Assembly (NCBI GenBank): GCA_022376465.1
Contig: JACDTU010000003.1
Location: 124,001-188,000 of the forward strand
Length of the DNA: 64,000 nt
Source: Cubamyces lactineus
Lineage: Eukaryota > Basidiomycota > Agaricomycetes > Polyporales > Polyporaceae
Reading direction: 5' to 3'
The position numbers were made by a program, and so were the translations under genes. Below are positions 1 through 11,013 of this stretch, piece by piece (positions within the stretch are counted from its first letter, which is position 1; each line of letters starts with the position of its first letter). The notes beneath the pieces were generated by a model that saw nothing but the letters and a program-made list of their open reading frames with translations, was not told the DNA's origin and ran no database searches.

Positions 1-800
1 ATCGCGAACCGTCAGCCCGTCGTCGGATAAACTTCCTCAGTCATGTGTATGACTCCTCCAACAGGCCGAAGAACGTATCCCAAGATTAAAGGTTGGTTTG
101 ATAATACATGGTCGCTTTGGACCGAGCCCTCCGTATCGAGGTAACCATAGCCATTACAGGAGGGTTTCAACCATGAAAATGCGACCAGGTTCTACTGTGC
201 ACCCAGTGCAGTGCAATGGTAGTCTATTATGGATACCCGCATGGTACGGCGTGCTTGGGAGGGCTGGATAGGTGTGTGCGTGACTAAATTTATCTGTCCA
301 CATGAACCAGTTTCTTTAGGCGATCCACACCTGACCCGTCAGCGATCTTCACAAAAGCCGTTCTTCTCTCGTGCCCATTGCTACAATTCGCACAGACAAT
401 CCGATTTGATCGACTTGACGCATCTCTTTCTCGTCCCCGACCGGCAATTCATCGCCATTGGAGCCCCTCCCACGGCTCCAGAATACCGCACGCGAGCAAA
501 AGCATGCGCGTCCTCGGCGGGCTCCGTCTCGGTGCATGGGTAGGGAGGGATTCTCATGACAGCCTTCCTGACTGTTCTGGGTAAAGAGGGGAAGCTTGCT
601 TCTCCTCCGCTGCCTTCGCAGGGGTGTCATTATGCTTGACACAGTGACGTCTGGACGGGCGCGGCTATGCGAGTATAAGTGCCATGGGGAGTGGGTTGCA
701 GTCCACCCCACTCAGCTTCAACAGCTACGACGCCATCTGCAGGATCTCGTCACACTCACTGACTCGACCCAGAGGCTTCTGCGACATTGTACCAGTAGCT
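1..800. other. Gene-free left edge and P450 promoter
   Basis: No open frame here carries a recognisable domain; the short frames overlap on both strands and look like chance. The right end is the upstream region of the first P450 gene. Any gene belonging to the left edge would lie outside the window. Confidence 0.5.
674..679 (+). promoter_or_regulatory. TATA-like box of first P450
   Basis: TATAAG lies about 120 nt upstream of the chosen ATG at 801, a plausible distance for a core promoter plus a short leader. It is a sequence match only. Confidence 0.35.
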
Positions 801-3375
801 ATGGTTTCTCTTGTTATCCAAGCCGCTGTCATATGCGGCGCGACATGGTTCTTGTGGAAGTTTTTCCGTGGTTTGGTAGTCAAGACCGACCTCGATAAAA
901 TCCCGGGACCACCTTCGCCTTCATTCGTGTACGGTATGTACACTAATCTCCCATTGCCTTGTAGCTTGGCATCGCGATTACTGATGCCGGCTGTTTCCAA
1001 CAGGTCACCTTCAGCAACTCTACGCTAGACAGGGATGGGATTTCCACCGCGGTCTTGGGGAGCAATACGGTCCTGTTGTGCGACTTCGCGGCAAGTTTGG
1101 TGTATGTGCAATGCCTGCAGCCTGCCAGCACGATATAGCTGACTTGTGCTGTGTATTAGCAAAACTTACTGTACACCTTCGACCCCAAAGCGATGCATCA
1201 TATCGCCGTCAAAGACCAAGACATTTTCCAGGAGTCTAGATGGTTCACAAGGTATGTCGGAGACAGGTCGTGGGTAGCATTGCCTCAGTAAGCTGATGTG
1301 CCCCAGGACGCTACACCTTCTCTTCGGGCCTGGTCTTCTCGCTACTCTAGGTTAGGTTACCTTTCGCCGCCATGCGTTCTCCAGGACTGACTCTTGATTG
1401 GTGTTACAGGTGATCACCACCGAAAGCAGCGCAAGATGCTCAACCCGGTGTTTTCCATCAACCACATGCGCCACATGACGCCGATCTTCTACGAAGTTTG
1501 CCACAAGGTTCGGATGTTGCCCTTACATTGTCCCCTCCCACCCTCATCACCGAGCGTCGCTTCTGCAATTTTGTCCGTCCTTCCGCCCGTCCTTTCTTTC
1601 TTCTCACATTACTTCCGTCGAGTTTCTTTTGCTTCCGCTCTCCGCCCGCGAGATCGCCGCAGTCTGACTCACTCTGCTTCTTCTGCTTCTAATAGCTGCG
1701 GAGTGCAATCGAGGCACGCGTGAATGGCGGCCCCGCGGAGATCGACATGGTCGGTTGGATGGGCCGGACCGCGCTCGAGCTCATGGGCCAGGCCGGGCTT
1801 GGGCACTCGCTCGACCCGCTGACTGCGGACGCGGCAGACGAGTTCGGGGAGGCGCTGAAGGCCCTCATGTGAGTTTTCTCAGTCTGGTCTTCTTGCGCAG
1901 TCTGTCTTGGCATGTGCTGATACGGCGGGGCTTGTGCTGTTCCATTCGTAAAGGCCGACGCTGGCGCAGGCGCATGGATTGCAACAATACGTTCCGGTGT
2001 ATGAGGCGATTGTGCCTGCGGGCTGGCGCCGCATTGTCGCGGAGTACATCCCGTCAGGGACACTGAAGCGTATGCTGCAGCTGCGGGATACGATTCGCCA
2101 GAGGTCTATCGATATCTACGAAGAGAAGAAGGCTGCGTTGTTGAAGGGTGACGAGGCACTGAAGATGCAGGTTGGAGAAGGCAAGGATTTGATGAGCATC
2201 CTACGTGAGTGTATGTATTCAAACCCGAGGCCGGATGAGCTGAACGATTGGGGACAGTGAAGGCGAACATGGAGGCCTCCGAAGAGGACAAGTTGCCGGA
2301 AGAGGAGCTCATAGGACAGATGTCGTAAGTTGACCTCTGCTCACATTGTGTCTTGTCAAACCTCACTGCGTTACCACAGGACTCTGACATTCGCTGCAAT
2401 GGACACAACCTCAAACGCCCTTTCTGTGACTTTGTGGCGGCTCGCTCAGAACCCGGCCGTTCAAGAGAAGGCGCGGCAGGAAATCCTCGAAGCCCAGGAC
2501 GCTTGTGGCGGCGACATCGGCTACGACGACCTCGTCGCGTTGCCCTACTTGGACGCAGTGTGCCGTGAGACTCTCAGGATGTGAGCAGACCCTTCGTGCA
2601 ACCCAGCCCGTTCTGACAGATTTCGCCAGCCACGTACCGGCCCCTTTCCGATTCCGCGAGTGCGTAATGTTGCGGTCTTCTCCGTCTTTGTCACACCTAC
2701 TGAATATCTTGCTAGGACGCAGCAGGACATCATTCTCCCCCTTTCCGAGCCTGTGCGCGGTATAGATGGCCAGCTAATGCATCAGATTCACCTGCCCAAG
2801 GATACGGCTGTCTTCGTCGGCATCGCTGCTTCGAACACGAACAAAGCACTCTGGGGCGAGGACGCGTACGAATGGAAGCCCGAGCGTTGGCTGCAGCCTC
2901 TGCCGGACGCCGTCTTGGACGCAAAGATCCCGGGCGTATATGCGAACTTGTAAGTGTCATGGGATCAACGAGCCTCACAGCAGCAATCTGACTGTCCATT
3001 CTAGGATGACCTTCTGGGGTGGCGGACGCGCGTGCATGTGAGTGAATATACGTTCGCGGACTTGGGGTGGCCGCTGGGATGACACTAGATCGACTGACAA
3101 CGGCATTGATCATCGTTTGCAGTGGCTTCAAGTTCTCGCAGCTGGAGATGAGTACGTGATGCGCCACATGCCGTAGCCTTCGAAGCGCTGACCCTGAGTC
3201 CTGTGCAGAGGTCGTTCTGGCTGTGTTGCTCTCGTCGTTCAAGTTCGAGCTGTCCGACAAGCACATCTACTGGAACCTCGCCGGCGTGATGTACCCTTCT
3301 GTCGACGTCAATGGGAACCACCCGGAGCTGCCCATGAAGGTGACACCGCTCAAGAAGGAGAGCTCTCGCGTGTGA
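801..3375 (+). CDS. Cytochrome P450 monooxygenase (copy 1)
   Basis: A membrane-anchored heme monooxygenase that would insert oxygen into a small molecule at the ER; the substrate is unknown. The start at 801 gives a hydrophobic N-terminal anchor (VSLVIQAAVICGATWFLW) followed by the proline hinge IPGPPSP. Further along are the I-helix motif AAMDTTS, the K-helix ETLR and the heme loop FWGGGRACIG, where the cysteine is the heme ligand and is followed by an intron within the next codon. The gene is cut by roughly ten short introns, and the joined protein is of normal P450 length (about 540 residues). It closely resembles the second P450 at 13502, with matching intron positions. The style resembles basidiomycete CYP5144/CYP5150-like enzymes, but I cannot assign the family with certainty. 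The GMC oxidoreductase follows in the same orientation. Confidence 0.92.
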
Positions 3376-3962
3376 AGTGCGGGAGAGCGCGAGTGTCTGG
3401 TAGACCGCAATATGTTCTGAGTGGCTTGGTAAGCGCTTGATGCTGCGATACATCTTGTCGTCTCGTAAACTGATGCACATGAGATTAGCGATCGTTCTTG
3501 GCTTCATTCTGTATCTATCTCATTGATCCTATACGCTGCGCATAGTAGGCTGTGCTACGACGAATTGATTCACTCCTTGGCATATAACGTACAACAGGAT
3601 CGCCCTGATCCTATACATCAGCGTTCAAGTAAACATCGCAACGCCCATCACAATCAGAGTACGCAAGAAGATACTGTAGGCCTTCATTAGCCGCCGCTCG
3701 CAGTCTTTGACATCCTGCCTTTCGTACGTTGCGTTTCACACACTCTTGGGTCTCCGATCACGCCCCTGTCTGCGACCGCAACCGGCCTACTTACGGTATA
3801 AGGGATCAATTGGTTGCGCGACACTGGACCTTGAGCGGTGGGCGGTGCCCGTATGTTACAGCTCCCTGAGTGTAAACATCGAGATCCCTCGTTGTATACA
3901 GAGAACCGAGTACTTTGCCAACTTACCATCACCTAGCCTGACACGGAGCCGTCTGTGACACC
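3376..3962. other. Intergenic, P450 to GMC gene
   Basis: A 587-nt spacer that should hold the 3' end of the P450 and the promoter of the GMC oxidoreductase. I see no conserved frame and no clear TATA box. Confidence 0.4.
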
Positions 3963-6163
3963 ATGCATTCGTTCTCAAGCCAAACAACGCTAGTGCTAGC
4001 CCCAGAAGAAGTGGGGACGCCAACGCCCTCCATACACGCGACTGCCGAGGAGCATTCATACGACTACATCATTGTAGGAGGTGCGCTCAGCGATTTCTTC
4101 GTGCATTCCATGGGGCTGATGGGTGTTATGCACCTGGTCGTAGGTGGAACGGCAGGCTGCTGCCTAGCTTCCAGGCTGAGCGAAGATCCAGACATTACAC
4201 TTCTGCTTCTCGAACGAGGAGGCGTGGCGAACGGGTGGGCCGACAGAGTACCTCTGATCTCAAGCAACCCCTACCGCGAAGGCGCGCCTACCAGCCGCTG
4301 GTGGTCGCAGCCGCTGCCTTGGAAGACCACTGATGGCCGCAGTCGCTCCCAAGAGGTGATTTGTGGCGAGGCGCTTGGTGGGAGCTCAGCGATCAATTGC
4401 ACCTTCTACACTCGAGGTGAGCATGGTTACGTCGTAGATAAGGACTTAGGGAGCTAATCTTACCGCGTGAGGTCCTGCGGGGGATTACAACCATTGGGAG
4501 GAGCTCGGCAACAGCGGCTGGGGCTACAAGGATGTGGAACCTTATTTTGCCAAATCCGAAACGACTCATAGTCATCCGAGCTCACAATTTAGAGGCAAAC
4601 AAGGTGAGGTCGTCAATGCAGGGATAAGTTCACCGTTCTCATCTACACATCGCTTCGTTGTGTCGGCTAGGTCCATGGCATAACAGGGCACATAACTATA
4701 ATCTCTACCAAAGCACCGATCAGTGCGTTTCTCAGATCTCGCCATCTATCCACTCACCGTCATGCCACTGACATCGTTCCCCGTAGTATCATCCGTGCTG
4801 CACAAAATGCAGGCCTACAGCCAATGGACGACCTCAACTCTCCGGATGCTCCCGCAGCGGGCTATGTACGGCACGATGTCAGCCAAGACAAATCTATGCG
4901 CCGACATACCCCGTTTCACGCATTCCTGCCACCTTCAGTGACGGCAGAACGCGCGAAGTGTCTGAAGATCTGCACGAACGTCCTCGTCACTCGCGTCGAG
5001 TTTGCTCAGGGAGGCGAGGACAATGTTCGCGCCACTGGCGTACACTTCGAGGCGGTGGACTACCGGAAAGCAGGAAAGCAGTTCTTCGCGAAAGCGCGGA
5101 GGGAGGTCGTGATCTGCGCAGGCGCGATCGGATCTCCTCAAATCCTACAACTAAGGTGCGATGCCGCCTTCAACTCGCTTGTCGGTGCCGTGAGTGCTAA
5201 CGCCTTCGGGTAGTGGACTTGGACCAGACGATCTTCTGAAAGCGAAAGGGATACCCGTTGTACGCGACATGCCCGGAGTGGGCAATTACCTTGTGGGTCG
5301 TTTGTGTGATAGCCAATAGTACTTGATGCTCATGACTCGTCTAGCAAGACCACATCGCGGTGCCCTTGACATTCGAAGCGCCTATGCATGATTCCATCCA
5401 CTCACTTGAAGTGAGCCCCTGGAAGGTCATCAAGGAGCTCGCCAAATACACCTTCACTGGGCAAGGCGTCTTCTCCTATCCTTTCCAGGCTATCACCATG
5501 TACTTGCCGTCGCAACTTCTCGCCCCAGACGCATCGAAGGTGTCCACAGCGAAGCCAGAGACGCTCGACACGAGCGTGCTCGCAAACTGCCCCGACCTCG
5601 AGATCATGCCCGCGCCGAGCAACTGCACCGACCACGACATCCCCGGCAAAGGCATCTTCACGCTCATGGTCGGCCTCATCCGCCCCAAGTCCCACGGGAG
5701 CGTGCGCATCGCGACGAGCAACCCGCGCGCCCGTCCCGAGGTCGACCTCAACTTCCTCACCGACCCGGGTGACGACGACCTCGCTAGGTTGAGGCAAGGG
5801 TTGAGGCTGACCGTGAACCTCGCGGAGGATATGCGCAAGCAGGGGTATCCACTCAAGGGCCTGATCGTGCCCGGAGCGCTGGACGACCAGAGCCTCGATG
5901 CGTTCATCAAGGATAACATGAGGACATGCTATCATTATACGTCGACGTGTCGGATGGGTCAGGAGGACGAGTCCGAGCGGCCGGGTGTTGTAGATGCACG
6001 GCTGCGAGTGCATGGTGTACAGGGCTTGCGCGTGTGCGACGCATCCGTGTTCCCAGAGATCGTGGGCGCCCATACGATGGCACCCACGGTAATGGTTGCG
6101 GAGAAGTGCGCGGACTTGATGAAGGAGGACAGGAGGCTGGGTAAGGCCGATCCGTCGATGTAA
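3963..6163 (+). CDS. GMC family FAD oxidoreductase
   Basis: A glucose-methanol-choline type flavoenzyme, expected to oxidise a primary or secondary alcohol with FAD. The N-terminal Rossmann motif DYIIVGGGTAG is split by an intron near 4081-4143 and ends in the ribose-binding ERG. The second GMC signature is seen as GEALGGSSAINCTFYTRGP. The C-terminus carries YHYTSTCRMG and GLRVCDASVFPEIVGAHTMAP, containing the histidines expected at the active site. No signal peptide is seen ahead of the FAD motif (about 38 polar residues), so the enzyme is probably intracellular, unlike secreted aryl-alcohol oxidases. At least five introns are present. It lies 588 nt behind the first P450 and ends tail to tail with the CUE3-like gene 88 nt away. 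Substrate unknown; a role with the flanking P450s and SDR is inferred. Confidence 0.9.
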
Positions 6164-6251
6164 TGATATAGAGGTCGTAGATCCTGGATCCTGGCATCAG
6201 GATCCGGGTACATGTTGTTAATAATCACTTCGAAGCGAGCTCACATTGTCC

Positions 6252-8772
6252 TTAGCTCGGTCCACCCGCCCGGGCCATTTTCTTGTCGTGTCCGCGCTTC
6301 CTGTTGTGGTTCGCTCGACTCGCCTTGTTCTTGTCTTTCCACGCGCGATCTCGAGCTGAGCCGCCTTCACCTCCGTCACCCCCGCCGCCTCCTCCGCCTC
6401 TCCCACCCCCACGACCTCGGCCGCCTCGGCCACGTCCCCCGCCGCGTCCACGCTGGCCACCACCGCCTCCTCCCCGCGACCCTGACGGTCCAGCTTCTGA
6501 GGGCGGAGGAAGCGGTTTGTTCCCCGTGAATTCGTACTTTGCGAGCATCTTCTCTTTCTTCTTTGGCTACACGCGCGGCATGCGTCAGCAACGTCCACCC
6601 CAAGGGCCAAGCATGAGGCTCGAAGAGGTCACACCGAGGTGGAATACGTACATCTCGTTCGAGCATGATCCGCCAGCCCTCGATCTGCTCGTCCGTCATC
6701 CCCGTCTGCGCCTTGAGGTCCGCGCGGGCTTTGCTGCGCCTCGTCTGGCCGTCGCGGTCGAACAGCTTGGGGTCGCGGATGTACGCCTGCTCGAGCACAG
6801 TCTCGGGCGTACGAGGCGTCTGCCGCATTCGCATTTCATGCTCAGCGGAATGTTACTATCGGGAATGAGTGACGTGGGGGTGCTCACCTCAGTGCCTTCA
6901 GCATCGCCGTCCATTTCCTCATCGTCTCCCTCCAGATCCGACGGGTCCCCGTCACGCACTTTGACAACCTCCGCGTCTTCGAGCTCGTCTTCGTACGCGA
7001 GGTCCCTGCCCTTGCCCTTGCCACCGTCCTCCTCTTCGTCTTCGCTATCAGATATCTCCTCGGCACGACGGAGGATGTCCTCTTTCATCTGCTCGATAAA
7101 TGAACGATCCTGCAGCACGACCTGCGCATCCTCGCTGAACGACATTCCAACGGTGTGAGCAGATGTAGACTGAAGAGAAAGCAAAGCCGGCGAACCTCTT
7201 CTTCCCGATCTTGACCCTGCTCAGATCCATCACCTCGTCGTCAAAGACGTTCCTCCTCCCGCGCGTGAACGCAAACTCGTCCTCCTGTTTCTTCTGCGTC
7301 GGCGGTGGAGGCTGAGCCTTCTCTCTCGCCAGCGCCTGGTCGACGTCCGCTTTGGACGGTGCCGTCCCCTCGAGTATCGCGCCGATGAGTCTCTCAGCAT
7401 CGCCTTTGTACGGGTAGTCGCTGTACGATAGTAGGTACCGAATGTATGCGGGGTCTTGATCCGGGAAGAGGTCCAACACTTGTGCGAGCGCGATGTCGAG
7501 CTGCTCATCCGGCACACTCGAGGTCGGTACGCTTGACGACCCTCCCAGTCCAGATCCCAGCCGTTCTCCCACGTCCACGCCCTTCCCCTTCGTGTCGTTC
7601 GACGGGCCTTTGCCTGACGGTCCGCGCCCGAGGTTATCTATACCTGGAGGGACGCCCGATGAGCGTAAGATCAACTTCAGCGCACCCGCACGCGTGCCTG
7701 TCGCGTCCAGCGCCATTGCGTGCAGACTCGACTCGAGCAGATCTGCGCGTGCATCCTCGGTGCGGTGCAATACGTTTGCGAGGGTGCGCGAGAAGTCGTA
7801 CGCATGCTGGTAGTCCGCGAGGAGCGGCCGGTTGAGGAATGGAGTGGGCGGGAGCCCGGTTCCCCCAGCTAAGCTACCGGTCGCGGAGGGGAGATCGAGG
7901 AGGTCGAAGACGACTTCGAATGCGGGCTCGGCTTGTGCGGCGAGCGCGGGCCCGGCGTGGGCGACAGAAGCAACATCGTCTAGGAGCGTGGTGACGAGGA
8001 TGTGGAATGTGTCTACTAGCGCAACTTTAGTCTCCAGGAGAAGACGCTCCCATTCGTCCAACTCGCGCGCCGGAGCGCCGTCTGCCAGAAGTGAAGAAAT
8101 CGCACGGAACCCTCCGTACGTCTGCGCGAAGGAAGCGAGCCCAGAATCGTACGCTGTAGCGAGCGCGCGCATGAACGTCTTGTTCCGCGCGAAGGCACGC
8201 GTGACATCTGGAGGTGCAGGGTGGAGGAAGCAGAGCAGGATGTGCGCGGTCTTGCGGACGCCATACAAGCCTTGCGTAGGGGATAAGAGGAGTGTGGTAA
8301 ACGCAGGGACGGCGCTCTTCTGCACGTGCTCGATCAGGTCAGATGCTTTGGACGATCGGACGAACGCTGCTGCTGATAGCGCACGGAGGCGCGAATGGGA
8401 GACGCGGGCATATGCGACGCTGAGGTCGACGAGGGTTTGCAAGTCGAGCGCACCGAGCGGCGCAAGTCTCTCGGCGAGTAGAAAGACGTTATGTCGAATC
8501 TTGCGCTCCGTCTGGCTCAGCTTGGGCAAGTGATCAGATCCTGCGTCCGAATCCCAGACAAGCGCATGAAGGGCCTGTTGAGCAGCGTCCTTGACGTAGG
8601 ATGCGATGAAGGCAATGTTCGCAGAGCTTGTAATCTGAGCATCCGGGAAGGATAGGACTTGTGCAAGTGCGGCAGAGATTGTCTGTAGGAGGGTAGCTGC
8701 TTGAGATGGCGAAAGTGATGCGCGAGCCCGTGTGGAGGGGAATGGCGGAAGAGGTGCAAGTGTCACTGCCAT
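6252..8772 (-). CDS. CUE3: CUE domain protein of the CUE3/ASCC2 family
   Basis: The homologue of yeast Cue3 (Rqt3) and human ASCC2, the ubiquitin-binding member of the RQT/ASC-1 complex that splits collided ribosomes. The long first exon starts MAVTLAPLPPFPS and carries the ASCC2 N-terminal helical region. The CUE domain lies around 7370-7520 (LDIALAQVLDLFPDQDP, then YLLSYSDYPYKGDAERLIG). After it come the conserved VFDDEVMDLSRVKIGKK and the family C-terminal block (PETVLEQAYIRDPKLFDRDG). A 61-nt intron near 7144-7205 restores the frame as KKSEDAQVVLQDRSF. The last exon encodes KYEFTGNKPLPPPSE and then a long RGG/glycine-rich stretch ending in a basic tail. An upstream ATG at 8799 is in frame, but the one at 8772 suits the family better. 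It is a housekeeping gene sitting inside the P450/GMC/SDR group. Confidence 0.88.
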
Positions 8773-9847
8773 CGATACAACAAGACGAGCAAGCCTCAAA
8801 GAGTCGTACTGAGCGTAGTTTCAAAGGAGTGTCGAACTAGGCTCGTAAAGCGTTTCTTGGAGGATTGCCAAGATGTTGAGACTCAGAGAGCAGGATCCGA
8901 GTCGCCAGCAGCTGAGTTCTCGTAGTGAGTATTTTCTTGGAAGCGTTCGCAGATTATCAAGCACTGCGCTGTTTGGAATTTGCGGAGCTACGAGGACTCG
9001 GTGTAAGAGAGATGGAGGTGTAAAGCCAAGACGAACGATGCATATAGGCACCTTCATCACTGTATCTCAATAGTATGTACTAAACCTTGATTAGCCGCCC
9101 GAAGTAAGTCACTCTTTTATTGTATCAGTACAATACGACTACTGGGCTATTAACAGCTACTTAGTGGTGCCGTTTATCCAGAGGAAGTGTACGTCCATCT
9201 TAATGTACGCGATTCATATGAGTCCCTCCCTCCCCTCAATAGGGCGCCTCGGTACGTCTGCCTATGGGGGACTAACTATGAGAAGGACCTCACTAATTAA
9301 CGGCAACGACCACCCAGCAGTGACTGCAGTAGTGTGCACTCATCTATCGTTCCAACTTCGGCCCAATGTGAACATACTCCCGCGACAGGTACGCTCTCAT
9401 TCCAGTCAAATTACATCTACAACACGAGTCCTTGTAAGATGACCAGCTCTCCGAATGCGCAGCCTTCCAAGGCTCTGCGCGTACCGTGACAGGCCGGATC
9501 TCCAACCAGTAAGCCCCGCTGGAGTAGACGGGAATCATAGTCCTCGGAGTGTACTCCTGTAATAATATACCCGGGATCCGAGTCGAAGGCATCGCACATG
9601 ACGCAACTACATCATCCCACTCGAACGACAGCGCAAATCCTGATAAGGGGCGTCCAATGTTGACAAATCCAGTCCTATGCTATCCCACGGCGATGCCGGA
9701 GGTTTCACGGTGACTCCTTTTGCGCCATAGCTACATTCCAGGCCTCTCGCTTTCCTGGAAGGTACAAATGCGCACGAAGTACTGCTGCCTTGGAGATCCA
9801 CAACGCCACACGCAGTGTTCCTCTCACTGAGTGATCGTCCAATCAGT
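8773..9847. other. Divergent intergenic, CUE3 and SDR
   Basis: A 1.07-kb spacer between head-to-head genes. Short frames on both strands show no domain. A CCAATCA sequence sits at 9839-9845, right at the SDR start and therefore probably inside the leader. Nothing else was recognised. Confidence 0.4.
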
Positions 9848-11013
9848 ATGAGCAAGAACACAAAGCAACTTGTCTGGTTCATCACGGGTACGTCTGCCGT
9901 AGTAGGGACTGGATTGTGTGAATCTATACTGATCGTCGAACTAGGAACTTCCTCTGGGCTTGGTCGAGAATTGGTCAAGTCTGCGGTGGCCCGTGGTGAT
10001 CTTGTCGTTGCCACTGCTCGGTCAGTGGAGAAGATTCAAGATTTCAAAAACTTGAGCAACGTTCGTACATTACAGTTGGACGTTACGGACGGCCTCCCGA
10101 GCATCAAAGCCAAAGTCGACCAGGCCGTCGGCTACTTCGGGCGTATCGACGTGCTGGTGAACAATGCGGGTCAAGGATATAAAACAATCTTGGAGGAAGG
10201 GGGGTACGTGTGGTCCCTCGGCTTGCTCTCAACGACCCGCGTATACGCTGACTCGGTATCGCCCCACCACTAGGTCCGACGTGCTGCGCGAGCAGTTCAA
10301 CGTGAACTTCTTCGGCCTAATGGATGTTACTAACGCGGTGCTGCCGCACATGCGTACGTGTAGGAGCGGCACTATCGTTCACATCGGCAGCCGTACCAGC
10401 TGGACCCCCGAGACTCCTGTGAGTAATGACGAGTACAGTCGCGCCGCAGAGTATGCTGCTTATATTCTCGACTCCATAGGGCATTGGTGAGCTGACCTAG
10501 CACTATGACCTACACACCTTGGCTAACTTGGTCCCTGTCAGGTGCATACGCGTCATCCAAGGCAGCAGTCCGAGGTGAGTCGAAAATTCGGGAGCGACGA
10601 TCGTGCTTGCTCATATCGCGCTTGACGCAGTTTGGGCGGAGGCCCTCAATGCTGAGGTCTCGCAATTTGGTATCCGTTCTCTCATCGTCGAGCCCGGGGC
10701 GTTCCGCACACATTCCATGGGCGCCCAGTGGTCGGAAGGAACGAGAATAACCAACTATGACGAAATGCGCGACACGGCGAAGGCGCGCCTTGCCGCGGTC
10801 GAGAAGACATTCCGAGGGGATCCGGCGAAGGCCATGGAGCTCCTCGTCGACGTCGTCCGAGGGGAGGGAAAAGCCGCCGGAAAGTCGTGGCAGCTCTACC
10901 TCCCAATTGGTGGCGCTGCCACCGACGCTATTAGTGGAAAGGCGACGAAGATGATTGAAGTGGTGAATGAATGGCGGGATGTAGTAGCAAGTGGCCTGGA
11001 CATAGACGGTTGA
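9848..11013 (+). CDS. Short-chain dehydrogenase/reductase
   Basis: A classical SDR expected to interconvert an alcohol and a carbonyl with NAD(P)(H) in the cytosol. The start MSKNTKQLVWFITG leads, after an intron, to the TG-TSSGLGRELV dinucleotide-binding loop. NNAG is present at about residue 85. The catalytic Tyr/Lys appear as SAYASSKAAV, and the serine is provided by IGSRTS. The join across the intron ending at about 10550 works if the donor is the GTAATG at about 10425. The C-terminus (GAFRTHSMG, then a fungal-type tail) ends at 11013 with a total of about 280 residues, normal for the family. At least four short introns are present. The enzyme could reduce or oxidise a product of the adjacent P450/GMC enzymes; that link is inference from position only. 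Confidence 0.88.

Noticed and set aside
6283..7158. Proline-rich open frame on the + strand opposite the CUE3 gene
   Set aside because: It is the antisense shadow of the RGG-rich and acidic exons of the CUE3-like gene.
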